Program-made: the position numbers and the translations under genes | In this document: piece after piece, positions 20,715 to 34,511 of the stretch | Position numbering within the stretch: the first letter of the stretch is position 1 | Layout: each line of letters opens with the position of its first letter | The notes under the pieces: generated by a model | Told to the model about the DNA's origin: nothing | Databases searched by the model: none | What the model saw: only the letters and a program-made list of their open reading frames with translations | Source: Ectopseudomonas khazarica | GTDB taxonomy: Bacteria > Pseudomonadota > Gammaproteobacteria > Pseudomonadales > Pseudomonadaceae | Assembly: GCF_004521985.1 (NCBI RefSeq) | Contig: NZ_SBHZ01000004.1 | Coordinates: 186,001-250,000 of the forward strand | Direction: 5' to 3' | DNA: 64,000 nt

Positions 20715-21331
20715 TGAGCCCCCTTGTCGTTGTAGCGGTAGGTCTTCGCCATGATCTGCATGCTCAAACGGGTTGAACTATCGGCACTGGCCGGAGCCAG
20801 CTCGAAATCATGCAAAGTCACGATACGAGGCAAGCTGGCTACACCACTGACGAAGGTGGCCAGGTCGTGATAACTGCCACTTACCTTGATCTGGATCGGC
20901 AACTCGATATAGAACTGCTGAGCCACTTCAGGCAGCAACTTGATCTCCTCGAACTCCAGGCCGCTTCCCAAGCCCGTGCGCGTAATATCTTCGAGAAGCC
21001 CGGGAACTTCGGTATCGCTCGGCAGCTGCCGCAGCAGCGCACCGAAGGACACCTCCATCTCCTCCATCTGTTCCTTATAGGCCTCCAGATTCGCAGCCTG
21101 AAAGGCCTTGATGGAAAACTGATCCTTGAGCGTCACTTCCTCGCCCTGACGCTGCTCCAGCATGGCCTGCAGGTCTTTCAGGTGAAAGTTGTAGCCGAGC
21201 CCGAGCACGATGATAAACAGCAGCAAGCCGGCGATGAACCTGACCGCAGCCGGCCAGGAGCCGACATTGTTCATGTCGAGATCATTGAGATCGATACTGC
21301 GCAGGCCTTCCAGCGAACTCTTGATACTCAT
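20711..21331 (-). CDS. pilO: Type IV pilus inner-membrane protein
   Basis: PilO (206 residues) is a bitopic inner-membrane protein that heterodimerises with PilN in the periplasm. A short cytoplasmic N-terminus is followed by one membrane helix (about 28-47), a coiled coil containing LEQRQGEEVTLKDQF, and a periplasmic ferredoxin-like domain with ELPIQIKVSGSYHDLATF. It overlaps pilN by four bases (ATGA) and pilP by four, so translation is coupled. Confidence 0.95.
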   Translation of the reverse strand: MSIKSSLEGLRSIDLNDLDMNNVGSWPAAVRFIAGLLLFIIVLGLGYNFHLKDLQAMLEQRQGEEVTLKDQFSIKAFQAANLEAYKEQMEEMEVSFGALLRQLPSDTEVPGLLEDITRTGLGSGLEFEEIKLLPEVAQQFYIELPIQIKVSGSYHDLATFVSGVASLPRIVTLHDFELAPASADSSTRLSMQIMAKTYRYNDKGAQ

Positions 21332-21899
21332 CGCGCGGCCTCCGCTTTTTCCTGACCAGGCTGAGTCTGCTGAACCGTCAGCTGGAACACGTTCGCCTGA
21401 TCCAGAGCGCCAGCCGTAACGGCCTTGACCTCGGTGAGGTTAGGCGCCGTCAACCATTCGGAACCATCCAGATTGCGCATGAGATTTGAAACCCGGTTGT
21501 TCGACTCGGCAGCACCGACGATTGCAATGTTCTTGCCGCTCATCTTGACACTGGTGAAATACACACCGTCCGGCAGCGTCCTTACCAACTGATCGAATAC
21601 GCGACCAATGATCGGCCGGTTGCCCTGCAGGTCCTGGATGATCTTCATCCGCTCCAGCAGTTGCTGACGACGGGTCTTGAGCTCACTGATTTCCTTGATC
21701 CGCGCATCAAGGACGGCAATTTCCTTCTGGATGAAGTCATTGCGAGCGTTCTGGTTGTCGATCGCGGCATTGAGCATCTGATCGCCAAGGAACACCAGGC
21801 CGGCCGCGACAATAAACACGCCTGCGAGGCTGACCAGAAAGCGCTGCTTGCGCTCCTCGCGCAACTGCTCGCGCCAGGGAAGTAGGTTGATCCGCGCCA

Positions 21900-21900
<1 letters not shown>
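21328..21900 (-). CDS. pilN: Type IV pilus inner-membrane protein
   Basis: PilN (190 residues) has the conserved cytoplasmic N-terminus MARINLLPWREQ, in which the INLLPWR peptide docks into PilM. A membrane helix follows (about 23-43), then a periplasmic coiled coil and core domain that pairs with PilO. Start and stop overlap its neighbours by one to four bases. It connects cytoplasmic PilM to periplasmic PilOP. Confidence 0.95.
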
Positions 21901-22991
<1,091 letters not shown>

Positions 22992-23016
22992 TTACGGACT
23001 ATTTATGTTTTTCCAC

Positions 23017-23045
23017 ATTAAATATCAGTCTTGACAGAAGCGCAA
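23017..23045 (-). promoter_or_regulatory. Sigma-70 promoter of pilMNOPQ
   Basis: On the minus strand TTGCGC (23045-23040), a 17-base spacer and TTTAAT (23022-23017) precede pilM, giving a start near 23010 and a leader of about 46 bases. The -35 box is weak. Confidence 0.45.
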
Positions 23046-23070
23046 ATGGCTCCCCGGGAAAAAAAACGCT

Positions 23071-23076
23071 TATAAT
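23071..23076 (+). promoter_or_regulatory. Likely -10 box of the ponA promoter
   Basis: A perfect TATAAT lies 72 bases before the ponA ATG. No good -35 box is found at 16-18 bases; a perfect TTGACA exists at 23031-23036, but 34 bases away. The assignment is therefore tentative. Confidence 0.35.
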
Positions 23077-23148
23077 GTGATCAGCTTTTCCCTTTTTGCC
23101 ACGACTCCTGCTTAACTCATTCTTTTACTTGGAATTCCAAACATTTTG

Positions 23149-25557
23149 ATGCGCCTGCTGAAGTTCATCTGGTGGTCCTGCGTTGCCGTTTTTTGTGGGC
23201 TGTTGCTCAGTTTCAGCGGTGCGTTTCTTTATCTTAGCCCGACCCTTCCGTCCGTCGAGTCACTGCGGCAAGTGCAGCTGCAGATACCGCTGCGCGTCTA
23301 CAGCAGCGATGCCAAGCTGATTGCCGAGTTTGGCGAGATGCGCCGCTCCCCCATTCGCTTCGACGAAATCCCCAAGGATTTCATCAGTGCGCTACTGGCA
23401 GCCGAAGACGACAATTTCGCCAATCATTATGGCGTCGATGTGACCAGCCTGATGCGCGCTGCCACGCAATTATTGAAAAGCGGGCAGATTCAGAGCGGCG
23501 GCAGCACCATCACCATGCAGGTGGCGAAGAACTTCTTCCTCACCAACGAGCGCAGCTTCTCGCGCAAGGCCACCGAGATTCTCCTGGCGCTGCAGATCGA
23601 GCGCGAATTGAGCAAGGACGAGATCCTCGAGCTGTACGTCAACAAGATCTACCTCGGCCACCGCGCCTACGGCATCGAGGCGGCGGCGCAGGTCTACTAC
23701 GGCAAATCGATCCGCGACCTGAGCCTGGCGCAGATGGCGATGATCGCCGGCCTGCCCAAGGCCCCCTCGCGCTACAATCCGCTGGTCAACCCGACCCGCG
23801 CCAAGGAACGCCGCGACTGGATCCTCGGTCGCCTGTTCCGTCTTGGCCGCATCGACCAGGCCAGCTACGAGTCGGCACTGGCCGAAGAGGTCGATGCTCG
23901 CTATCACGTGCCGGCACCGGAGATCAGCGCACCCTATATCGCCGAGATGGCACGTGCGGAGATGGTCGGTCGTTACGGCAGCGAGGCCTATACCGAAGGC
24001 TTCAATGTCACCACCACGGTACCGAGCAACCTGCAGGAAATGGCCAACACCGCCTTGCGCGACGGCCTGATGGCCTATGACCAGCGCCATGGCTACCGTG
24101 GCCCGGAAAGTCGCCTGCCAGGCATGACACGCGAAGCCTGGCTGACAGAGCTGAGCAAGTTCCGCGGCATCGGCGGACTGGAGCCGGCCGTGGTCACTCA
24201 GGTGGAGAAAAGCGGCATCCTGGTGCTGCCGCGCAACGGCGAAGAACAGGCCGTGGCCTGGGACAGCATGAAATGGGCACGCCCCTTCCTCAGCACCAAC
24301 AGCATGGGTCCTCGCCCGCAGCAACCCGCCGATGTCGTCCAGGTAGGCGATGTGGTCAGGGTGCAGCGCCAGGCTGACGGCAGCCTGGTCTTCTCGCAGA
24401 TTCCGGCGGCACAGAGCGCGCTGGTCTCCCTCGACCCCTACAGCGGCGCCATCCAGTCGCTGGTCGGCGGCTTCTCCTTCGACCAGAGCAACTACAATCG
24501 CGCCGTACAGGCCAAGCGCCAGCCCGGCTCCAGCTTCAAACCCTTCGTCTACAGCGCCGCCCTGGACAGCGGCTACACCGCCGCGACCCTGGTCAACGAC
24601 GCACCGATCATCCTCTCCGACGATTACCTGTCGCAGAAGTGGCGCCCGAAGAACGACAACAACACCTTCCTCGGCCCCATCCGCATGCGCGAAGCGCTGT
24701 ACCGGTCGCGCAACCTGGTGTCCATTCGCCTGCTGCAGGACATGGGCGTCGACCAGACGGTGAACTACATCCAGCGCTTCGGCTTCGCCGAACAGGACCT
24801 GCCACGCAACCTGTCCCTGGCGCTGGGCACCGCCAGCCTGACCCCGATGGAGATCGCCGAGGGCTGGGCCACCTTCGCCAATGGCGGCTACAAGATCGAG
24901 CCCTATCTGATCGAACGCATCGACGATCGCAACGGCAAGCCGCTGTTCCGCGCCAACCCGGCACGCGTACCGGGCAGCAAACCGAGCGAGGAGAACGCCA
25001 ACCTGGCCGTGAATGCAACGGACGACCTGCCCCAGGAAGAACCCAAGGTCGCCGAGCAGATCATCGACGAGCGTACCGCCTACATCATGACCAGCATGCT
25101 GCAGGACGTGATCAAGCGCGGTACCGGCCGCCGCGCCCTGGCCCTGGGCCGCAACGACCTGGCCGGCAAGACCGGGACCACCAACGACTCCAAGGACAGC
25201 TGGTTCTCCGGCTACAACGCCGACTACGTGACCACCGTCTGGTCCGGCTTCGACCAGCCGGAAAGCCTGGGACGCCACGAGTACGGCGGCACCGTCGCCC
25301 TGCCCATCTGGATGAGCTACATGGGCGCCGCACTCAAGGACCGCCCCAGCCACGTGCCCAAGGAACCCAAGGGCATCCTCACGCTGCGGGTCGATCCGGT
25401 CAGCGGCCGCGCCGCCACGCCGAGCACGCCGGACGCCTACTTCGAGCTGTTCAAGAGCGAAGACTCGCCACCACCGATGAGCGAGTTCGAGCCCGGCATG
25501 GGCATCCCCGGCAGCCCGCTGCCGGCTGACGAGATGGCACCGATCGATCTGTTCTGA
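23149..25557 (+). CDS. ponA: Penicillin-binding protein 1A (class A, bifunctional)
   Basis: An 802-residue membrane-anchored peptidoglycan synthase. After a short cytoplasmic tail and one membrane helix (about 8-30), the glycosyltransferase domain shows AAEDDNFANHYGVD with the catalytic Glu and QSGGSTITMQVAKN. The transpeptidase domain has the nucleophile in PGSSFKPFVY, SRN as the SxN motif, and KTGTTNDSKDSWF. A linker domain between them fits PBP1A. A TTG codon directly before ATG 23149 is also in frame, but ATG is used. The gene is divergent from the pil operon and ends at a strong bidirectional terminator. Confidence 0.96.
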   Translation: MRLLKFIWWSCVAVFCGLLLSFSGAFLYLSPTLPSVESLRQVQLQIPLRVYSSDAKLIAEFGEMRRSPIRFDEIPKDFISALLAAEDDNFANHYGVDVTSLMRAATQLLKSGQIQSGGSTITMQVAKNFFLTNERSFSRKATEILLALQIERELSKDEILELYVNKIYLGHRAYGIEAAAQVYYGKSIRDLSLAQMAMIAGLPKAPSRYNPLVNPTRAKERRDWILGRLFRLGRIDQASYESALAEEVDARYHVPAPEISAPYIAEMARAEMVGRYGSEAYTEGFNVTTTVPSNLQEMANTALRDGLMAYDQRHGYRGPESRLPGMTREAWLTELSKFRGIGGLEPAVVTQVEKSGILVLPRNGEEQAVAWDSMKWARPFLSTNSMGPRPQQPADVVQVGDVVRVQRQADGSLVFSQIPAAQSALVSLDPYSGAIQSLVGGFSFDQSNYNRAVQAKRQPGSSFKPFVYSAALDSGYTAATLVNDAPIILSDDYLSQKWRPKNDNNTFLGPIRMREALYRSRNLVSIRLLQDMGVDQTVNYIQRFGFAEQDLPRNLSLALGTASLTPMEIAEGWATFANGGYKIEPYLIERIDDRNGKPLFRANPARVPGSKPSEENANLAVNATDDLPQEEPKVAEQIIDERTAYIMTSMLQDVIKRGTGRRALALGRNDLAGKTGTTNDSKDSWFSGYNADYVTTVWSGFDQPESLGRHEYGGTVALPIWMSYMGAALKDRPSHVPKEPKGILTLRVDPVSGRAATPSTPDAYFELFKSEDSPPPMSEFEPGMGIPGSPLPADEMAPIDLF

Positions 25558-25589
25558 TCGGTGCGCCGCCCCCCAGGGGCGGCAAACGA

Positions 25590-25631
25590 CAGACAACAAA
25601 AAACCCGCCTAGGCGGGTTTTTTGTTGTCTG
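25590..25631. terminator. Bidirectional terminator between ponA and maeB
   Basis: A perfect 42-base palindrome with no spacer: each half contains AACAAAAAACCCGCC or its complement, so both strands give a GC stem followed by TTTTTT. It lies between convergent genes, 32 bases after ponA and 11 after the maeB stop, and should terminate both. Confidence 0.95.
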
Positions 25632-25642
25632 CATCCAGGGGA

Positions 25643-26911
25643 TCAGCCGTTGAACACGTCATCCACCGACTGCAGCGGGTAGTGCTTCGGATACGGCAGC
25701 GTCGCCACGCCGGACTCGATGGCAGCCTTGGCCACCGCATCGCAGACCACGGTGATCAGACGCTGATCCATCGGTTTCGGAATGATGTACTCGCGACCGA
25801 ATTCCAGCTTGATGCCACCGTAGGCGTCGCAGACGTCCTGCGGCACCGGCAGCTTGGCCAGATCACGCAGCGCCAGCGCGGCAGCGATCTTCATTTCCTC
25901 GTTGATGCGGGTCGCACGAACGTCCAGCGCGCCACGGAAGATGAAGGGGAAGCCCAGCACGTTGTTGACCTGGTTCGGGTAGTCGGAACGACCGGTCGCC
26001 ATGATCACGTCGTTGCGGGTCTCGTGCGCCAGCTCCGGCTTGATTTCCGGATCCGGGTTGGAGCAGGCGAAGACGATCGGGTTGGCCGCCATGCGCTTGA
26101 GATCTTCCGGGCTCAGCAGGTTGGCACCGGACAGGCCGACGAACACATCGGCACCTTCAAGCGCGTCGGACAGGGTGCGCTTGTCGGTCTCGGTGGCGAA
26201 TACCGCCTTGTACTGGTTCAGATCGTCGCGGCCTGCGTGAATCACGCCCTTGCGGTCGATCATGAAGATGTTCTCGACCTTGGCACCCATGCTCACCAGC
26301 AGCTTCATGCAGGAGATGGCGGCAGCACCAGCGCCCAGGCAGACGATCTTCGCCTCTTCCAGGCTCTTGCCGGCGATTTCCAGGGCATTGAGCATGCCGG
26401 CGGCGGTAACGATCGCGGTACCGTGCTGGTCATCGTGGAATACCGGGATATCGCACTGTTCGATCAGCGCGCGCTCGATCTCGAAGCACTCGGGGGCCTT
26501 GATATCTTCCAAGTTGATGCCACCGAAGGTGATGGAGATGCGTTTCACGGTGTCGATGAAGGCCTGCGGGCTTTCCGAATCGACCTCGATATCGAACACG
26601 TCGATACCGGCGAAACGCTTGAACAGCACGCCTTTACCTTCCATCACCGGCTTGGACGCCAGCGGGCCGAGGTTACCCAGGCCGAGGATGGCGGTGCCAT
26701 CGGAAATCACTGCCACCAGGTTGCCTTTACCGGTGTAGCGGTAGGCCAGCTCGGCATCGCGGGCGATTTCACGCACCGGCTCGGCGACACCCGGGCTGTA
26801 GGCCAGCGACAGGTCGCGGGCAGTGGCGGTGGCTTTGGTCAACTCGACGCTCAGTTTGCCGGGGCGCGGCTGGGCGTGATACTCGAGAGCGGCAGTTTTC
26901 AAATCAGACAT
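25643..26911 (-). CDS. maeB: NAD(P)-dependent malic enzyme
   Basis: A 422-residue malic enzyme that oxidatively decarboxylates malate to pyruvate. The malic N-terminal domain has AYSPGVAEPV and GLGNLGPLASKPVMEGKG. The NAD(P)-binding domain has CLGAGAAAISC and FACSNPDPEIKPE. It is the short bacterial form without the C-terminal phosphotransacetylase domain of long MaeB enzymes, as in the PAO1 gene at this position. The open frame starts 24 codons earlier; ATG 26911 gives MSDLKTAALEYH, the expected family start. Cofactor preference cannot be read with confidence. Confidence 0.93.
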   Translation of the reverse strand: MSDLKTAALEYHAQPRPGKLSVELTKATATARDLSLAYSPGVAEPVREIARDAELAYRYTGKGNLVAVISDGTAILGLGNLGPLASKPVMEGKGVLFKRFAGIDVFDIEVDSESPQAFIDTVKRISITFGGINLEDIKAPECFEIERALIEQCDIPVFHDDQHGTAIVTAAGMLNALEIAGKSLEEAKIVCLGAGAAAISCMKLLVSMGAKVENIFMIDRKGVIHAGRDDLNQYKAVFATETDKRTLSDALEGADVFVGLSGANLLSPEDLKRMAANPIVFACSNPDPEIKPELAHETRNDVIMATGRSDYPNQVNNVLGFPFIFRGALDVRATRINEEMKIAAALALRDLAKLPVPQDVCDAYGGIKLEFGREYIIPKPMDQRLITVVCDAVAKAAIESGVATLPYPKHYPLQSVDDVFNG

Positions 26912-27014
26912 AGTGGCATTTCCGCTTTTGTTGGCTGTTGAACGGGCAGCGGCCGAGGATACGCAAGTTGTATACAGCTGCACAAGACTGTTCGGTCGCG
27001 ATTGAAGCGCCCCA

Positions 27015-28451
27015 CTAGCGCAGCGTTTTCAACCACTGCCCTGCACGCGGCTCACCAGCGGGGTAGAGCCCGTTGAGCAAGCGCAGCTGCGCCTCGCCAT
27101 CGCTCGGCAACGGCGAGTTGCGAGCAAGGCTCGCCATGCCCTGCCCTGCCTTGGCCCGCACCAGATGCAGACGCACCGGCTCAGCCAGCTTGCGCTCGGT
27201 CGCCTTGAGCGGACGATAGCTGCGGATCACTTCGAGGAAACGCTCGTCTTCGCTCTCCAGCGAAGCGCGCCCCTTGACCGCGGCGACGAACAGATAGGCA
27301 CTGTCACCACGGTAGATCACCGCCACCCGGCGCGCCGCCTGCCCCTGCAAGATGGCCGTGTAGCCGCGCAACGTCCCCAGGCGCAGCTCTTCACCGGCCA
27401 CCAGGCGCTGATTGCCGACCCGCTTGCGCAGGTACTCGGCAGGCGCGAGCGCCTTGTCCGCCGGCTCCAGCGTCATGGCGATGAACGCCTGCTCATCCGG
27501 GGTATGGCCGATCAGCACATCGGCGCGATTGACCAGTTGCCAGCCCTGCGGGTAGGTCAGGGTGAAATCCAGCTCGCCATGGTAGAAGTGGCGCCCACGA
27601 CGAATCCCGCTGGCTGCCGAATCACCGAACACCAGGCCATCGAGCTGCTGCAGGAACGCATCGCGCCCCACTTCCTGATTGCCACCGACCAGCGCCCGCG
27701 CCGGACCGATCACCTCCTGCAGGCGGCGATCGTTGTCAGGGTGGGTGTCGAACAGACCGTGATAGCCGCCCTGCGCGGGCGCCTCACCACGCCTGGCGGC
27801 CTGCTCACGGGCGAAGTCCTCCTGACTCTTGAGCACCTTGACCACTTCGATCATCGCCTGCGGGTCATAGCCGCTGCGTGCCAGGTACTGTGCGCCGAGG
27901 CCGTCCGCCTCCAGCTCCATGTCACGGCCATAGCCACGCACGAAGGCATTGCCCATGACGCTGGTCAGGTCGCCGACAGCGCCAACCCCGGTGCCGATGG
28001 CCGCCGCCTGGCCGAGCAGCCCCCAGGCGGTCGACTGGCTCTGCTGACGCACGCTGTGGCGCGCCGTCACGTGACCGATCTCATGGCCGAGCACGGCGGC
28101 CAGTTCCGCCTCGGAGTTGAGGTAGGCGAGCAGCCCACGGTGAATGTAGATATAGCCGCCCGGCAGGGCGAAGGCATTGACGTCCGGGCTGTCGACCAGG
28201 GTGAAGACGTAGCTGAGCTGATTGCGATGACTGTTGCGCGCCACCCGCTCGCCCACCCGCTGGATGTAGGCCTGCAACTTGGCGTCCGCATAAGGCGGGT
28301 TCTGCTTGAGGATTTCCTGGTTGTAGCGGGCACCGAGGTCGAGCTCCTGGCGCTCGCTCATCATCACGAAATCGGTGCGCCCCGTGGCAGGGTTGACGGC
28401 ACAGCCCGTCAGCCAGGCGCAGAACAGGCACAGCATCAATGCACGCATCAT
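27015..28451 (-). CDS. M48-family metalloprotease lipoprotein
   Basis: A 478-residue predicted periplasmic protease. The signal peptide ends in the lipobox LTGC. The M48 zinc motif HEIGHVTARH follows in the first half, preceded by NAFALPGGYIYIHRGLL, and the downstream ELEADGLGAQY supplies the third zinc ligand. The C-terminal third has no named domain that I recognise. It resembles BepA/LoiP-type envelope proteases. The frame is open 69 codons further up, through the neighbouring gene, but GGAGGT six bases before the first ATG of the pair at 28451 fixes the start. It overlaps the nuclease-family gene by four bases. Confidence 0.88.
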   Translation of the reverse strand: MMRALMLCLFCAWLTGCAVNPATGRTDFVMMSERQELDLGARYNQEILKQNPPYADAKLQAYIQRVGERVARNSHRNQLSYVFTLVDSPDVNAFALPGGYIYIHRGLLAYLNSEAELAAVLGHEIGHVTARHSVRQQSQSTAWGLLGQAAAIGTGVGAVGDLTSVMGNAFVRGYGRDMELEADGLGAQYLARSGYDPQAMIEVVKVLKSQEDFAREQAARRGEAPAQGGYHGLFDTHPDNDRRLQEVIGPARALVGGNQEVGRDAFLQQLDGLVFGDSAASGIRRGRHFYHGELDFTLTYPQGWQLVNRADVLIGHTPDEQAFIAMTLEPADKALAPAEYLRKRVGNQRLVAGEELRLGTLRGYTAILQGQAARRVAVIYRGDSAYLFVAAVKGRASLESEDERFLEVIRSYRPLKATERKLAEPVRLHLVRAKAGQGMASLARNSPLPSDGEAQLRLLNGLYPAGEPRAGQWLKTLR

Positions 28452-29248
28452 GGCAACACCTCCAGCATCGCCGAGTGGGTCAGTGGCAGCATCCAGCGCG
28501 CCTGGCCCGACTGCAGACCACCCCGTGACTGGCGGTCGATCACCCAGCCGCGGGCCTCGACTCTTCGCCCCGCGAGCGCCTGCATCGCCGGCAGATCGAA
28601 TGCATCCAGGAGCGCCGGCGCCACGCGCAGCACGCGGCCACCGTCCAGCTCCAGCCACAGGCCGCCACGATTGCGCTGCACCCTGGCCACACGCCCACTC
28701 AGCAAGGCAAACCCGCCGCTGCGGACCTGCCCGGCCGAACGGACCCGGTAATCCCGCCAGAGCCCCAGGCGCCGATCACGCGCCTCGCGCTCGGCGACCG
28801 CCTGACAGCGTACCAGTTCGACATTCGGCGCCACCGCGACCATGAAACCCAGGCCTTCGCCGAGCAGCTGCGCCTCGAGATTACGTCCCTGAGCGTCGTA
28901 GAGGTGCGCCAGGGTGCGTCCATAGCGATCCTTGCGCTGCTCGCCGGGCAACAGGCCAACGCGCCCCTCACTGGCATCCACCAGCGCCTGCAGACGGCGC
29001 TTGGCCTGCACGGCATAGGGCTCGTCGCTGCGCCCCTTGCGCCCCAGCTCAGGGGCGTTGATGCCAATCAGGCGAATGCTGCGCCCATCGACCAGGCGCA
29101 GGGTGTCGCCGTCGACCACCTGGCGCACGGCGAAGCGGGGCAGATCCTCGCGCAGCGGGCAAAAGGCCTGCGCCAGCTCGACGCAGAACAGAGAAACGAA
29201 AAAGGCGCCCACCAGGGACGCCTTTTTCAGTAGCACGGAGTGGCGCAT
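28448..29248 (-). CDS. Thermonuclease-family (SNase-like) exported protein
   Basis: A 266-residue protein with a signal peptide (about 1-28, ending AQA). An SNase-like domain follows with RQVVDGDTLRLVDGRSIRLIGINAPE and DRYGRTLAHL. The catalytic-type Asp and Arg positions of staphylococcal nuclease are represented in VDGDT and DRYGR, so nuclease activity is plausible but unproven. A C-terminal region of about 90 residues may form an OB-like domain. It is followed by the M48 gene with a four-base overlap. The codons for its signal peptide contain a strong hairpin with a T-run (29199-29227), which may limit its expression from rpmE read-through. Confidence 0.82.
   Translation of the reverse strand: MRHSVLLKKASLVGAFFVSLFCVELAQAFCPLREDLPRFAVRQVVDGDTLRLVDGRSIRLIGINAPELGRKGRSDEPYAVQAKRRLQALVDASEGRVGLLPGEQRKDRYGRTLAHLYDAQGRNLEAQLLGEGLGFMVAVAPNVELVRCQAVAEREARDRRLGLWRDYRVRSAGQVRSGGFALLSGRVARVQRNRGGLWLELDGGRVLRVAPALLDAFDLPAMQALAGRRVEARGWVIDRQSRGGLQSGQARWMLPLTHSAMLEVLP
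29199..29227 (-). terminator. Terminator-like hairpin inside the nuclease-family signal-peptide codons
   Basis: On the minus strand AAAAAGGCG pairs with CGCCTTTTT, and CCC with GGG across one bulged T, closing on a TGGT loop and followed by a T-run. It lies 48 bases beyond the rpmE stop but within codons 8-17 of the nuclease-family gene. Confidence 0.7.
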
Positions 29249-29274
29249 GCCAGATTCCGTCTTGCTTCGGCCGC

Positions 29275-29487
29275 TTACTTGGCGCCGAATACGCCGAAGC
29301 GCTGCTTGAAGCGATCGATACGGCCGCCGGTGTCCAGCACTTTCTGCTTACCGGTGTAGAACGGGTGGCACTCGGAACAGACGTCGAGGCTCAGGTTCTT
29401 GCCCAGGGTGGAGCGGGTCTTGATGACGTTGCCGCAGGAGCAGGTGGCGTCGATCTCGACGTAGTTCGGATGGATATCGGCTTTCAT
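29275..29487 (-). CDS. rpmE: 50S ribosomal protein L31
   Basis: A 70-residue L31 of the zinc-binding (C+) type: CSCG near residue 16 and CSEC near residue 37 supply four cysteines. The sequence begins [12 protein letters not shown], as in other gammaproteobacterial L31 proteins. ATG 29487 has GAGGAAAG upstream; the open frame extends 18 codons more but without support. It is divergent from priA. The zinc form suggests that a non-zinc paralogue, if present, lies elsewhere. Confidence 0.97.
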   Translation of the reverse strand: MKADIHPNYVEIDATCSCGNVIKTRSTLGKNLSLDVCSECHPFYTGKQKVLDTGGRIDRFKQRFGVFGAK

Positions 29488-29556
29488 GATGCTTTCCTCG
29501 GGGTAGTCGTGCCGCCACCCAACCAATGTCAGGCACCGCACAGAAATAGGCCGCGC

Positions 29557-29584
29557 ATCTTACCAGACACGTGAAGCGATGCAA
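29557..29584 (-). promoter_or_regulatory. Possible rpmE promoter
   Basis: On the minus strand TTGCAT (29584-29579), a 16-base spacer and TAAGAT (29562-29557) lie 70 bases before the rpmE start. Both boxes match sigma-70 at four of six positions. Confidence 0.35.
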
Positions 29585-29645
29585 GCCAGACAGGGCACCG
29601 GCCGTCGCGTGTTACCATCGGCCACCTGTCATTGGAGCTTCCGGC

Positions 29646-31865
<2,220 letters not shown>

Positions 31866-31871
31866 GCTTCT

Positions 31872-31939
31872 AGCTGCAAACCACAAGCTTCAAGCAAGAA
31901 CGGCGACGTGCTTTTCCTTGCCGCTTGTGGCTTGCAGCT
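31872..31939. repeat. REP-like inverted repeat between priA and argS
   Basis: AGCTGCAAACCACAAGC (31872-31888) pairs with GCTTGTGGCTTGCAGCT (31923-31939) with one mismatch, and smaller AAGCTTCAAG / CTTGCCGCTTG elements lie inside. It shares its sequence with the repeat at 9948-10037. Confidence 0.8.
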
Positions 31940-32001
31940 TGTCGCTGCTCTTATAATGCACAGTTTTCGACCAAAGCCCCCAAGGCAGCCCCGAGCCGAA
32001 C

Positions 32002-33741
<1,740 letters not shown>

Positions 33742-34416
33742 ATGGCCGCGCGCAAGAAACCGGCGCCCAAGCGCGGCGCCAGTCGCTACCAGGCTCCGGC
33801 CAAGAAACCCGTACCGGGCTGGATCTGGCTGGTCTGCGGCCTGGTGGTCGGCGGTTTCTTCATGTTCCTGTTCAGCCTCGAACCCGGTCGCGACGAGATC
33901 AAGCGCGACCGTGGCGAGCAGGCGCGCAGCACCAAGCCGGAACCCAAGCCGAGCAAGCCGGAACCGGCCAAGCCCAAGTACGACTTCTACACCCTGCTGC
34001 CGGAGTCCGAGGTGATCCTGCCGCAGGCACTGGAAGAAACACCGCCGCCAACCGCCGCGCAGAAACCGGTCACCCCCGAGGAAGCCGCGAAGATCGACAC
34101 CGCTCGCGCCGAGGCCGCACTCAACGGCCAGGTACCGCCGCCCCCGCCGCCGGTCATCGCCAGCGCACCGGTCACCACGCAGTTCTTCCTGCAGGCCGGC
34201 TCGTTCCGCAAGCGCGATGACGCCGACACCCTGCGCGCGCAGATCATCCTGCTGGGGCAGAACGTGCGCGTGGAGACCGGCAAGGTACGCGAGGAAACCT
34301 GGCACCGCGTGCTGGTCGGCCCGTTCGCCAGCCGCGAGCAGCTGGCGTCGGCGCAGAAGACCCTGGCCGGCAATGGTTTCAGCAACCTGCTGTTACAGCA
34401 GCGCCAGGTCCGCTGA
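33742..34416 (+). CDS. SPOR-domain inner-membrane protein (FtsN-like)
   Basis: A 224-residue bitopic protein: a basic cytoplasmic N-terminus (MAARKKPAPKRG), a membrane helix at about 27-47, a Lys/Pro/Glu-rich periplasmic linker, and a C-terminal SPOR domain (about 147-220) with FFLQAGSFRKRDDAD and WHRVLVGPF. SPOR domains bind glycan strands lacking stem peptides at the division site. The layout resembles FtsN, and in many proteobacteria an FtsN-like gene sits next to argS and hslVU, but I cannot show it is essential for division. It starts directly at the base after the argS stop. Confidence 0.85.
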   Translation: MAARKKPAPKRGASRYQAPAKKPVPGWIWLVCGLVVGGFFMFLFSLEPGRDEIKRDRGEQARSTKPEPKPSKPEPAKPKYDFYTLLPESEVILPQALEETPPPTAAQKPVTPEEAAKIDTARAEAALNGQVPPPPPPVIASAPVTTQFFLQAGSFRKRDDADTLRAQIILLGQNVRVETGKVREETWHRVLVGPFASREQLASAQKTLAGNGFSNLLLQQRQVR

Positions 34417-34438
34417 TCGTCGATTCGCCCGCTGCCGG

Positions 34439-34466
34439 TTGAAAAGCCGCAGCGGGCACCCCATCT
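34439..34466 (+). promoter_or_regulatory. Heat-shock (sigma-32) promoter of hslVU
   Basis: TTGAAA (34439-34444), a 14-base spacer and CCCCATCT (34459-34466) fit the RpoH consensus TTGAAA-N13-15-CCCCATNT fully. It lies about 45 bases before the hslV start. Heat-shock control of hslVU is established in E. coli. Confidence 0.85.
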
Positions 34467-34511
34467 GAGTTTCCATCCGGGCAATTCGCCCCGCAGCGTG
34501 GAGATTCACCC

